This document shows positions 8,689-15,130 of a stretch of 15,130 nt of DNA, one piece after another. This stretch comes from Pseudomonadota bacterium. GTDB taxonomy: Bacteria > Pseudomonadota > Gammaproteobacteria > Burkholderiales > Thiobacillaceae. The notes under the pieces were generated by a model. It worked only from the letters and a program-made list of their open reading frames with translations, was not told where the DNA came from and did not search any database. The stretch is from the NCBI GenBank assembly GCA_021821425.1, contig JAKACL010000033.1:1-15130 (forward strand), written 5' to 3'. Position numbers and translations under genes: made by a program. Within the stretch, counting starts at the first letter, position 1. Each line of letters starts with the position of its first letter.

Positions 8689-11081
8689 TAGCCAAGCGTG
8701 CTCAGCATGTCCTTCGCGTCGGACTGCTGCCGCTCGTTACCCTCGGCCAGCACTTCGTTGAGGATTTCACGGGCACCTTCCTTGTCGCCCATTTCCACAT
8801 AGGCGCGCGCGAGGTCGAGCTTGGTACCGACTTCGTCGAGTTCCAGATCGTCGCTGTCGCCCGACTCGCCCAGATCGAGGTCGAGCGCGCCGAAATCGAA
8901 TTTCCCGTCGGCATCCTCGCCCGTATCCAGGTCGAGATCGAACTTCGCCGCATCGTCCGGTGCCGGAAGATCCAGATCCGGCAGGTCGAAACTGAGGCCC
9001 TGGGTATCCATTTCGACATAGCCCGATTCGGGTGCGGCAGCAGGCTCGCTGTCCTTGTCGAAACGGGCGGCAGGAGCGGCCGTTTCGAATTCGAGCGGCG
9101 CGCGCGTGTCGACAGGCTCGGGCTCGGGCAGCGGTTCAGGCTCGGACTTCGGCGCGGCCTCGGCCATCTGGGTATCGAACGCCACCGCACCGCCCGCGAT
9201 GGCGGCGGTACCGGCAATGGCCGCCAAGGGCGCAGCGGTAACCGGGGCGTCGTTGGACTGCACGCCACCGTACAGGGGATTGGTCGGGTCGATGGCGCGG
9301 CCCATCTCGCAGGCCTTGTCCCACAACGGGCTCGATTTGCTGCCGAGCGCGGCATAGAGTTCGCCGGCAGCCGCCTCGAACGCGACGGGATTGTGGCGGG
9401 CCGCATAGATTTCCAGCAGCTTGACGCGGATTTCAGGGCGATCCGGGTTCTTGTCGATGGCTTCCTTGAGTATTTCCTCGGCCTGCGCGTCGCGGCCATA
9501 GGCCATGTAGACCTCGGCTTCGGCAATCGGGTCGACGTCGTGGGTGTCGATGGTGCCAAGGCCCGCCTGGCTGAAGTCGGTGAGGAAGGAGGTGTCGCCG
9601 GTATTGACGCTGCCTCCCGAGGCCGCGCCGATCACGGTGTTGGGCTGGAGGTCGCCGCCGGTCATGATGCTGTCTTCCAGCGAGGTGCCGGGTGTTTTGC
9701 GGCGACGGCCGCCGCCCGCCATCATCCACCACAGCACGCCGCCGAGACCGAGCGCGGCCAGACCGCCGCCCCAGTACAGCGGATTGGCCAGCAGCGGGTC
9801 ATACCAGTTGTCGGTGGGTTCCGCTGACGCCGGCGGCGCGGCCACAACCGGCGCCGGGGTGGGCGGCTTGGGTGCGGGCTCGGCCACGGCGGGCTCGGGC
9901 GCCGGTTCTGCCGGGGCCGGCGTCGCGGCGTCGCCGTTTTGCGCCTGTTCCTTCATGTCCGCCAGTTTCTGCAGATCCTCGACCTGCTTTTCCAGCATGG
10001 CCACACGCTCGCCGGATTCACTCAGCGCCTTTTCGCGCGCGGTCGCGTCTTCTTCCTGGGCACGCAGTTTTTCCTGCAACGCACGGGCCTCGTCCGCTTT
10101 TGCCGCAGCAGCGGCGGACGGCGGCGTGGCCTTGGACAGCTTCAGTACATCCTGCTGGGCCCCGGGTGCCGGCTTGGCGCGATCTTCCACCTTGGGCGTA
10201 ACCTTGCCGCTGGCGGCCTGGCTCGGTGCGGCCTCGGCTTCAGGTGCGTCGCTGACAGCGGCGGCAAGCTTCTGCCGATAAGCGCGCCAGTCTGCAGCCT
10301 GCAGCCGGATTTCCCGCGCAGCTTCCTGTTGCGGAATGGCCGCCACCGCCTCCGCTGAGGGGACATTGAGCGTCTTGCCCGCCTTCAGTCGGTTCATGTT
10401 GCCGTCGAAGGCCTGGGCGTTCTCGCGATAGAGTCCAAGCAGGGTCTGCTCGAGGCTGACGCCCGCAGGACGCACCCGGCTGGCGATGCCCGACAGGGTG
10501 TCGCCACGCTTGACGGTTACGCTATCCGGCGCCTCGGCCTGCGGGGCCGGGGTGGGGACGGGTGTCGGCGCGGGCTTGGCCACGGCGGGTGCCGGTGCGG
10601 GGGCAGGCGCGGGAGCCGGCTTGACAGCCGGAGCCGGTGTCGGGGCCACCGCGACCGGGGCAACCACTTGCGGGCTCCCCATGCCTGGCGGATCGAGGAG
10701 GACGGTGTATTCGCGAACCAGCCGGCCCGAGGCCCAGTTCAGCTCAACCAGCATATCGATGAAGGGATCGTTCACCGGACGGTTGGAGGTCACTTTCAGG
10801 ACGGCCCGGCCGTCGGGCTTTTTCACGACCGAGAAGCGCAGGGAGGACAGCACCGGGGCATATTCGACGCGCGCATCGCGGAACGCCTGGTCGGAGGCGA
10901 GATTGGCCGACAGGCTGTCGAGTTCGGCCTTGTCGGCTGCAAACAACTCGATTTCAGCCGCCAGCGGCTGGCCCAGCGCCGAGGTGATCGACAGCTTGCC
11001 GAGGCCTGCAGCATGGGCCATCAGCGGCACGGCAATCAGACCAGCGGCCACCAGTTGGGTGGTGAAGCGCTTCAATTTCAT
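8688..11081 (-). CDS. fimV: FimV/HubP-type pilus assembly and polar landmark protein
   Basis: FimV (HubP) is an inner-membrane, peptidoglycan-binding protein that supports type IV pilus secretin assembly and marks the cell pole. From ATG 11079-11081 it has 797 residues. The parts in order are: signal peptide 1-24 (ending AHA); the FimV N-terminal domain about 25-135 (LGKLSITSALGQPL); a Pro/Ala linker 141-184; LysM about 186-242 (VKRGDTLSGIA); a coiled coil about 330-380; a second Pro/Ala linker 385-422; a transmembrane helix about 436-454; a TPR-like cytoplasmic region about 517-600 (EAEVYMAYGRDAQAEEIL); a strongly acidic Asp/Leu-rich stretch 690-750; and a C-terminal FimV helix module 752-797 (KLDLARAYVEMGDKEGAREIL). 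An AGGGAG Shine-Dalgarno lies 7 bases before the ATG. Reading back to 11285 is possible but has no support. The position after asd and before truA is the same as in Pseudomonas. Confidence 0.95.
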   Translation of the reverse strand: MKLKRFTTQLVAAGLIAVPLMAHAAGLGKLSITSALGQPLAAEIELFAADKAELDSLSANLASDQAFRDARVEYAPVLSSLRFSVVKKPDGRAVLKVTSNRPVNDPFIDMLVELNWASGRLVREYTVLLDPPGMGSPQVVAPVAVAPTPAPAVKPAPAPAPAPAPAVAKPAPTPVPTPAPQAEAPDSVTVKRGDTLSGIASRVRPAGVSLEQTLLGLYRENAQAFDGNMNRLKAGKTLNVPSAEAVAAIPQQEAAREIRLQAADWRAYRQKLAAAVSDAPEAEAAPSQAASGKVTPKVEDRAKPAPGAQQDVLKLSKATPPSAAAAAKADEARALQEKLRAQEEDATAREKALSESGERVAMLEKQVEDLQKLADMKEQAQNGDAATPAPAEPAPEPAVAEPAPKPPTPAPVVAAPPASAEPTDNWYDPLLANPLYWGGGLAALGLGGVLWWMMAGGGRRRKTPGTSLEDSIMTGGDLQPNTVIGAASGGSVNTGDTSFLTDFSQAGLGTIDTHDVDPIAEAEVYMAYGRDAQAEEILKEAIDKNPDRPEIRVKLLEIYAARHNPVAFEAAAGELYAALGSKSSPLWDKACEMGRAIDPTNPLYGGVQSNDAPVTAAPLAAIAGTAAIAGGAVAFDTQMAEAAPKSEPEPLPEPEPVDTRAPLEFETAAPAARFDKDSEPAAAPESGYVEMDTQGLSFDLPDLDLPAPDDAAKFDLDLDTGEDADGKFDFGALDLDLGESGDSDDLELDEVGTKLDLARAYVEMGDKEGAREILNEVLAEGNERQQSDAKDMLSTLG

Positions 11082-11088
11082 CCCGTAT

Positions 11089-11094
11089 CTCCCT
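11089..11094 (-). promoter_or_regulatory. fimV ribosome-binding site
   Basis: On the minus strand AGGGAG lies 7 bases before the ATG at 11081. It decides the fimV start against the longer open frame reaching 11285, because the protein read from this ATG begins with a clean signal peptide. Confidence 0.8.
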
Positions 11095-11098
11095 ATTC

Positions 11099-11115
11099 GC
11101 CCCGCACGGCGGGGC
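11099..11115 (-). other. GC-rich hairpin in the presumed fimV leader
   Basis: A perfect 7-base stem, GCCCCGC pairing with GCGGGGC, closes a 3-base loop. It lies 4 bases upstream of the fimV Shine-Dalgarno. No run of T follows on either strand, so it is not a classical intrinsic terminator. It could modulate access to the ribosome-binding site or protect the mRNA 5' end; both are inference. Confidence 0.5.
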
Positions 11116-11165
11116 CGTTGATTCCTTGACGCCACTATTGACGGCTCGTCAGGCACAATCTTTAG

Positions 11166-11182
11166 TGCAATAGCCGCACCAA
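11166..11182 (-). promoter_or_regulatory. Candidate sigma-54 (-24/-12) promoter for fimV
   Basis: Read on the minus strand, the 133-base asd-fimV gap contains TTGGTGCGGCTATTGCA. This fits the RpoN consensus TTGGCACGnnnnTTGCA at all but two of its defined positions. The invariant GG and GC are present with the required 10 bases between them. Transcription would start near 11156, giving a leader of about 75 bases that includes the hairpin and Shine-Dalgarno. No activator site was identified. No convincing sigma-70 promoter was seen in the same gap. Confidence 0.4.
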
Positions 11183-11214
11183 CCCGTGATCCGTCCCTGT
11201 CATCCCTCGCACGA

Positions 11215-12327
11215 TCAGGCTTCCAGCAGGATCCGCAGCATGCGGCGCAGCGGTTCCGCCGCCCCCCACAACAACTGGTCGCCAACCGTGAATGCGGTCA
11301 GGTACTCGGGCCCCATGTTGAGCTTGCGCATGCGGCCGATCGGCACGGTCAGCGTGCCGGTCACTGCCGCCGGGGTGAGTTCGCGCATGGTAATCTCGCG
11401 GTCGTTGGGTACCACTTTAACCCATTGGTTATGCGCGGCGATCAGGCTGTGGAGGTCGGCCAGCGGCACATCCTGGGTCAGCTTGATAGTGAGCGCCTGC
11501 GAATGGCAGCGCATCGCGCCGACCCGCACGCACAGGCCGTCGATCGGAATTGGCTTGGTGCTGAGGCCCATGATCTTGTTGGCCTCGACCTGCGCCTTCC
11601 ATTCCTCTTTCGACTGGCCCGAATCCAGCGCGACGTCGATCCACGGAATCAGACTGCCGGCCAGCGGCACCGGCCAGGCCTCGATCGGATAGCGGTCGGA
11701 GCGGATGAAGTCGGCGACCTTGCGGTCGATTTCGAGGATGGCGGAAGCCGGGTCGTCGATCAGCGAGTTCACTTCGGCGTGTACCGCGCCCATCTGGCTG
11801 ATCAGCTCGCGCATGTTGCGCGCGCCGGCACCCGAGGCCGCCTGGTAGGTCATCGGCGACACCCACTCGACCAGCCCGGCGTCGAACAGCCCGCCCATCG
11901 CCATCAGCATCAGCGACACCGTGCAGTTGCCGCCGACGTAGGTTTTCACGCCGCTGGCGATGCCGTCGCGGATCACCTTGCCATTGACCGGGTCGAGGAT
12001 GATGATGGCCTCGTCCTTCATTCTCAGCGTCGAGGCAGCATCGATCCAGTAGCCGTTCCAGCCCGCCGCGCGCAGTTGGGGATAGATCTCCTTCGTGTAG
12101 TCGCCGCCCTGGCAGGTGACGATGGCGTCGCAGGCCTTGAGCGCGTCGATGCTGTTGGCGTCCTTCAGCGGCGGCACCTCACGACCGATGTCGGGCCCGG
12201 TGCCGCCGACGTTCGAGGTGGTGAAGAACACCGGATCGATGTGGTCGAAATCGCGTTCCTCGCGCATTCGCCCCATCAGCACGGAACCCACCATCCCGCG
12301 CCAGCCGATCAGTCCTACTTTCATCAT
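11215..12327 (-). CDS. asd: Aspartate-semialdehyde dehydrogenase
   Basis: Asd reduces beta-aspartyl phosphate to aspartate semialdehyde with NADPH, feeding lysine, diaminopimelate, methionine and threonine synthesis. The 370-residue protein is of the gammaproteobacterial E. coli type. The NADP-binding start is [12 protein letters not shown]. The catalytic cysteine is Cys135 in [12 protein letters not shown], the same number as in E. coli, and the active-site histidine is His275 in MRCHSQALT. Two consecutive ATGs (12327 and 12324) are possible; GGAG lies 8 bases before the first, which I prefer, and 11 before the second. It is separated from leuB by a 97-base repeat-filled gap and from fimV by 133 bases, so it may form its own transcription unit or be a regulated segment of the larger operon. 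The leuB-asd-fimV order is conserved in Pseudomonas. Confidence 0.98.
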   Translation of the reverse strand: MMKVGLIGWRGMVGSVLMGRMREERDFDHIDPVFFTTSNVGGTGPDIGREVPPLKDANSIDALKACDAIVTCQGGDYTKEIYPQLRAAGWNGYWIDAASTLRMKDEAIIILDPVNGKVIRDGIASGVKTYVGGNCTVSLMLMAMGGLFDAGLVEWVSPMTYQAASGAGARNMRELISQMGAVHAEVNSLIDDPASAILEIDRKVADFIRSDRYPIEAWPVPLAGSLIPWIDVALDSGQSKEEWKAQVEANKIMGLSTKPIPIDGLCVRVGAMRCHSQALTIKLTQDVPLADLHSLIAAHNQWVKVVPNDREITMRELTPAAVTGTLTVPIGRMRKLNMGPEYLTAFTVGDQLLWGAAEPLRRMLRILLEA

Positions 12328-12335
12328 GTTCGTGT

Positions 12336-12339
12336 CTCC
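12336..12339 (-). promoter_or_regulatory. asd ribosome-binding site
   Basis: GGAG on the minus strand lies 8 bases before the first of two tandem ATG codons and 11 before the second. This favours the first as the start. It sits directly downstream of the CTAG repeat hairpin, so folding of that repeat could influence asd translation. Confidence 0.65.
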
Positions 12340-12349
12340 GTTTGAGGAG

Positions 12350-12429
12350 CTAGGATCTAGGAGCTAGGGGCTAGAAACCCCGTCACCCATTCCACCCCTA
12401 GCCCCTAGATCCCAGTTCCTAAATCCTAG
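12350..12429. repeat. Heptameric CTAG-nnn inverted repeat between leuB and asd
   Basis: CTAG occurs at 12350, 12357, 12364 and 12371, exactly 7 bases apart. It occurs again at 12398, 12405 and 12426, with decayed copies CCAG at 12412 and CTAA at 12419 that keep the 7-base register. The right arm reversed reads GGATTTA, GGAACTG, GGATCTA, GGGGCTA; the left arm reads GGATCTA, GGAGCTA, GGGGCTA. The arms are therefore inverted copies of one heptamer array that differ by a unit. A perfect 11-base stem forms between 12364-12374 and 12398-12408 around a 23-base loop. The last CTAG supplies the leuB TAG stop (12426-12428). No T run follows the stem on the minus strand. It fills nearly the whole leuB-asd gap; no clear promoter was seen beside it. 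Confidence 0.85.
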
Positions 12430-13487
12430 AGTGCCGCGACCACCGCATCGCCCATCTCGCTGCACGACACTTTCTGGGTGCCTTCGGTCCAGATGTCGCC
12501 GGTGCGCAGGCCCTGCGCGATCACTTTCTTGACTGCACCTTCAATGCGGTCGGCGGTGGTCAGGTCGGCAAAGGTATAGCGGTACATCATCGCCACCGAA
12601 AGAATCGTCGCCAGCGGATTCGCCAGGTTTTTGCCGGCGATGTCGGGCGCGGAACCGTGGATCGGCTCGTACATGCCCTTGTTGTGCTCGTCCAGTGAGG
12701 CCGACGGCAGCATGCCGATCGAGCCGGACAGCATCGACGCCGCGTCGGACAGGATGTCGCCGAAGATGTTGCCGGTGACGAGGGTGTCGAACTGCTTGGG
12801 CGCGCGGATGAGCTGCATCGCCGCGTTGTCGACGTACATGTGCGAGAGCGCGACCTCGGGGTAGTCCTTCGACACCTCGATCATCACCTCTTTCCACAGC
12901 TCTGAACACTCCAGCACGTTGGCCTTTTCGACCGAACAGAGCTTTTTGCCGCGCTTCATCGCGATGCCGAACGCGACATGCGCGACGCGGCGCACTTCGG
13001 ATTCGGCATACAGCATGGTGTTGAAGCCAACCCTTTCACCATTGCGCACTTCGATGCCGCGCGGCTGGCCGAAATAGACGTCGCCGGTGAGTTCGCGCAC
13101 GATCATCAGGTCAAGCCCGGAGACGACTTCCGGCTTCAGCGACGACGCGCCTGCGAGTTCCGGATACAGCAGCGCCGGACGCAGGTTGGCAAACAGATTC
13201 AATTCCTTGCGAATGCGCAGCAGGCCGCGCTCGGGCCGCAGCGGCCGGTCGAGCGTGTCGTACTGCGGGCCGCCGACGGCACCGAGCAGCACCGCGTCGG
13301 CTTCGCGCGCGAGTTTCAGCGTCGCCTCGGGCAGTGGGTCGCCCGCCGCGTCGTAGCCGGCGCCGCCGATCGGCGCGGTTTCCATTTCGATCTTGGCGCC
13401 GTCGGCCTTCAAAACCTCCAGAACCTTGACCGCCTGCGCGACAATTTCCGGGCCGATGCCGTCACCGGGCAATATTGCGACTTTCAT
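12426..13487 (-). CDS. leuB: 3-isopropylmalate dehydrogenase
   Basis: LeuB oxidatively decarboxylates 3-isopropylmalate to 2-oxoisocaproate with NAD in leucine synthesis. The protein is 353 residues, normal for the family. The start [14 protein letters not shown], the substrate arginines in [15 protein letters not shown] (91-105), Tyr138, Lys188 in VEKAN, and the metal-binding aspartates Asp220, Asp244 and Asp248 are all present. The NAD-binding loop is [15 protein letters not shown] (277-291). ATG at 13487 follows the upstream lipoprotein stop by 17 bases. The Shine-Dalgarno is poor: AGGG about 12 bases away. The TAG stop is formed by the outermost CTAG of the repeat array downstream. Confidence 0.98.
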   Translation of the reverse strand: MKVAILPGDGIGPEIVAQAVKVLEVLKADGAKIEMETAPIGGAGYDAAGDPLPEATLKLAREADAVLLGAVGGPQYDTLDRPLRPERGLLRIRKELNLFANLRPALLYPELAGASSLKPEVVSGLDLMIVRELTGDVYFGQPRGIEVRNGERVGFNTMLYAESEVRRVAHVAFGIAMKRGKKLCSVEKANVLECSELWKEVMIEVSKDYPEVALSHMYVDNAAMQLIRAPKQFDTLVTGNIFGDILSDAASMLSGSIGMLPSASLDEHNKGMYEPIHGSAPDIAGKNLANPLATILSVAMMYRYTFADLTTADRIEGAVKKVIAQGLRTGDIWTEGTQKVSCSEMGDAVVAAL

Positions 13488-13504
13488 AAAATTGAATGCC
13501 CTAT

Positions 13505-14065
13505 CTAGATCAAATGGTCTCTCTGGAGCAATTCCAGAAATTCTCTTGCCAAGGGATTGGCCGTGTCCTCGGCACCAACATTCATTCTTACCTGGCCTTT
13601 CCAGATGGTTTTTTTCTGGACAGGATCAAATACTTGAAGAACAGCCTCATAACCCGCGAGCGTCTCGGTCCGGGTCTTTCTGGAATAGTTGGTCGAGGTT
13701 TGCTTGCTCGCCCTGGGCACTGAAAACACCAAAACATGATGCGGGACCGCTGTTTTTCCCAAGTCGCCGCGCCCTGTCGCAGCGGCAGCAGAGGCCTTGA
13801 CTCCCCTCAACGTCAAAAGATCGACCATTTCAGCAGCGGCCCTGGAAACCTCTCCAGATATCCATGCAGAAGATGGATCGACAAGCAGAGGCCGCGCATC
13901 TGCATTCAGTCTGACGGGAAGTACAGTCACATGAACATCTATCAATCTGACATTTTTTTCTATCATTTCAGATTCAGAGCTGGCCACTCTTGATGTAGTG
14001 GCGCACCCACCCATTAGGGAAATTCCGAGGGCCACAGCCAGACATTGAATCAACTTTGATTTCAT
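13505..14065 (-). CDS. Predicted lipoprotein of unknown function, GC-poor
   Basis: I do not recognise a named family. The 186-residue protein has a lipoprotein signal peptide: a basic start (MKSK), a hydrophobic core, and lipobox LMGGC with the acylated residue Cys21. The mature part of about 165 residues has no further membrane segment. It looks like a mixed alpha/beta domain, with strand-like [13 protein letters not shown], a Ser/Thr-rich middle, and strand-like [11 protein letters not shown] and [13 protein letters not shown], ending in a helix ([12 protein letters not shown]). Outer-membrane or periplasmic location is inferred. The DNA is clearly poorer in GC than its surroundings: five 60-base rows counted by hand total 143 of 300 (48%), against 44 of 60 (73%) in one leuB row. 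ATG at 14063-14065 overlaps the leuD stop as ATGA, so it is translated with the leu operon despite its different composition. Confidence 0.85.
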   Translation of the reverse strand: MKSKLIQCLAVALGISLMGGCATTSRVASSESEMIEKNVRLIDVHVTVLPVRLNADARPLLVDPSSAWISGEVSRAAAEMVDLLTLRGVKASAAAATGRGDLGKTAVPHHVLVFSVPRASKQTSTNYSRKTRTETLAGYEAVLQVFDPVQKKTIWKGQVRMNVGAEDTANPLAREFLELLQRDHLI

Positions 14066-14730
14066 CTATGGGAATCCAGATGTGCCACCGGCTCAGCAAA
14101 CAGCCACGGCGCTTCCTGCTTGCGCCGTTCTTCATACGCCTTGATCTTGTCCGACTGCAACAGGGTCAGACCGATGTCGTCGAGGCCGTTCAACAGACGG
14201 TGCTTGCGCCCGCCATCCACTTCTAATTTCAGCACTTCGCCACCCGGCGTAGTGACGGTCTGCTTCTCCAGGTCGATGCTGAGGCGATAGCCCTCCGACG
14301 CTTCGCATTCGCGGAACAGGCGGTCGACCGTTGCGGCGTCGAGCACGATGGGCAGGATGCCGTTCTTGAAGCAGTTGTTGTAGAAGATGTCGGCGAAGCT
14401 CGGCGCGATGATGGCGCGGATGCCGTAGTCCTCCAGTGCCCACGGCGCGTGCTCGCGGCTCGACCCGCAACCGAAGTTGTCGCGTGCAAGCAGCACAGAG
14501 GCGCCCGCATAGCGCGGGAAGTTCAATACGAACTCGGGGTTGGGCTTGCGCGTGGCGGGGTCCATGCCGGGCTCGCCGTGATCGAGGTAACGCCATTCGT
14601 CGAACAGATTGGGGCCGAAGCCGGCGCGCTTGATCGACTTCAGGAACTGCTTGGGGATGATGGCGTCGGTGTCGACGTTGGCGCGGTCGAGCGGCACCAC
14701 CAACCCGTCCAGCGTGGTAAATGCCTGCAT
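14062..14730 (-). CDS. leuD: 3-isopropylmalate dehydratase small subunit
   Basis: LeuD pairs with LeuC to isomerise 2-isopropylmalate to 3-isopropylmalate. From ATG at 14728-14730 it has 222 residues, somewhat longer than the E. coli protein (about 201) because of a short C-terminal tail ([10 protein letters not shown] region). The swivelling-domain signatures are visible: [13 protein letters not shown] (19-31), the substrate loop [15 protein letters not shown] (85-99), and [17 protein letters not shown] (111-127). Its start shares one base with the stop of the small entericidin-like gene (TGATG), and its stop overlaps the lipoprotein start. An upstream extension of the frame to 15021 covers leuC and the small gene and is a shadow. 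Confidence 0.97.
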   Translation of the reverse strand: MQAFTTLDGLVVPLDRANVDTDAIIPKQFLKSIKRAGFGPNLFDEWRYLDHGEPGMDPATRKPNPEFVLNFPRYAGASVLLARDNFGCGSSREHAPWALEDYGIRAIIAPSFADIFYNNCFKNGILPIVLDAATVDRLFRECEASEGYRLSIDLEKQTVTTPGGEVLKLEVDGGRKHRLLNGLDDIGLTLLQSDKIKAYEERRKQEAPWLFAEPVAHLDSHR

Positions 14731-14852
14731 CAATTCGCCTTCTCTTGAATCTTGTCGCCCAGCTTCTCGACGTCCTTGCCCAGGCCTTGCATCGTGTTGC
14801 AGCCTGCCAGGATCAATGCAGCGGCAATCAAAACAGCGACCATCGGTTTCAT
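14730..14852 (-). CDS. Entericidin-like small lipoprotein
   Basis: This is a 40-residue peptide between leuC and leuD. It has a basic start, the hydrophobic core [13 protein letters not shown], a lipobox LAGC with Cys18, and a short mature tail of 23 residues beginning [18 protein letters not shown]. The Cys-Asn-Thr-x-x-Gly-x-Gly-x-Asp pattern and the size match the entericidin A/B family, small cell-envelope lipoproteins. Whether it has any toxic or protective role here is unknown. ATG at 14850-14852 has a strong AGGGAG Shine-Dalgarno 5 bases upstream, placed directly after the leuC stop. Its TGA overlaps the leuD ATG. A longer open reading to 15059 is the leuC shadow. Confidence 0.88.
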   Translation of the reverse strand: MKPMVAVLIAAALILAGCNTMQGLGKDVEKLGDKIQEKAN

Positions 14853-14857
14853 GGTGT

Positions 14858-14863
14858 CTCCCT
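14858..14863 (-). promoter_or_regulatory. Ribosome-binding site of the entericidin-like gene
   Basis: AGGGAG on the minus strand immediately follows the leuC TGA and lies 5 bases before the ATG at 14852. It supports the short 40-residue reading over the longer open frame that overlaps leuC. Confidence 0.8.
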
Positions 14864-15130
14864 TCAAAAATTCCGTACATCGACAAAGTGACCGGCACAG
14901 GCGGCAGCGGCCGCCATCGCCGGGCTGACCAGATGGGTGCGGCCGCCCTGCCCCTGGCGCCCTTCGAAGTTGCGATTGGAGGTGGAGGCGCAGCGCTCGC
15001 CCGGCTCCAGCCGGTCGGCATTCATCGCCAGGCACATCGAGCAGCCAGGCTCGCGCCATTCGAAACCGGCTTCGATAAAGATCCTGTCGAGGCCCTCAGC
15101 CTCGGCCTGCTGCTTGACCAGACCGGAGCC
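14864..15130 (-). CDS. leuC: 3-isopropylmalate dehydratase large subunit, 5' part missing
   Basis: Only the last 88 codons and the stop (TGA, 14864-14866) are inside the window; the frame is open to the right edge. LeuC is the iron-sulfur subunit of isopropylmalate isomerase, of the aconitase superfamily. The segment contains [11 protein letters not shown], which supplies two of the three cysteines that bind the 4Fe-4S cluster, then [16 protein letters not shown] with the conserved [10 protein letters not shown] motif. It ends [24 protein letters not shown], the usual LeuC terminus. The entericidin-like gene starts 11 bases downstream. It is the first gene seen in the direction of transcription, so the leu promoter is outside the window. 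Confidence 0.97.
   Translation of the reverse strand, partial: GSGLVKQQAEAEGLDRIFIEAGFEWREPGCSMCLAMNADRLEPGERCASTSNRNFEGRQGQGGRTHLVSPAMAAAAACAGHFVDVRNF

Noticed and set aside
10555..10680. Repetitive Gly/Cys-rich DNA as a tandem repeat element
   Set aside because: It encodes the Pro/Ala linker of FimV in frame; low-complexity coding explains it.
11099..11115. Intrinsic terminator after asd
   Set aside because: The stem is good but neither strand has a T run after it, so I list it only as a hairpin.
11154..11169. GCAC...GTGC dyad as an operator in the asd-fimV gap
   Set aside because: It has only four paired bases on each side, too short to separate from chance, and partly overlaps the sigma-54-like site.
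11082..11285. 68-residue N-terminal extension of FimV overlapping the asd end
   Set aside because: It would bury the signal peptide and ignore the well-placed AGGGAG before 11081.

Overview
The window looks like a chromosomal core region of a GC-rich betaproteobacterium. The gene order and protein character would suit a Thiobacillus-like or other Nitrosomonadales lineage, but the genus is inference. Every supported gene lies on the minus strand, so transcription runs from the right edge (leuC) to the left edge (purF). There are 17 coding regions, two of them cut by the window edges. No tRNA, rRNA, CRISPR array or insertion sequence was seen. No gene-free stretch exceeds about 135 bases.

Layout in transcription order: leuC (3' end only) - small entericidin-like lipoprotein - leuD - GC-poor unknown lipoprotein - leuB - 97-base gap filled by a CTAG-heptamer inverted repeat - asd - 133-base gap with a sigma-54-like promoter candidate and a GC hairpin - fimV - CbiQ/EcfT-like membrane protein - truA - trpF - trpB - trpA - accD - folC - dedD - cvpA - purF (5' part only). 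Most neighbours overlap by a few bases (ATGA, TGATG, GTGA or longer) or sit 3 to 45 bases apart, so this is probably one or a few long operons with translational coupling. The only real breaks are on either side of asd.

The genes cover leucine synthesis (LeuC, LeuD, LeuB), the aspartate-family branch point (Asd), type IV pilus/polar organisation (FimV), tRNA pseudouridylation (TruA), late tryptophan synthesis (TrpF, TrpB, TrpA), the first step of fatty-acid synthesis (AccD), folate polyglutamylation (FolC), a divisome-type SPOR protein (DedD), CvpA, and the first committed purine step (PurF). The order leuB-asd-fimV-truA-trpF-accD-folC-dedD-cvpA-purF is a known conserved string in Pseudomonas, and truA...accD-folC-dedD-cvpA-purF is conserved in E. 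coli. Here trpB and trpA sit between trpF and accD.

Most of the window is ordinary housekeeping DNA, and I do not see a new defence, mobile or biosynthetic system. The items worth a second look are small: the heptameric CTAG repeat whose edge supplies the leuB stop codon, the sigma-54-like site and hairpin before fimV, the GC-poor lipoprotein coupled to leuD, the entericidin-like peptide inside the leu operon, and an orphan CbiQ-like protein between fimV and truA.
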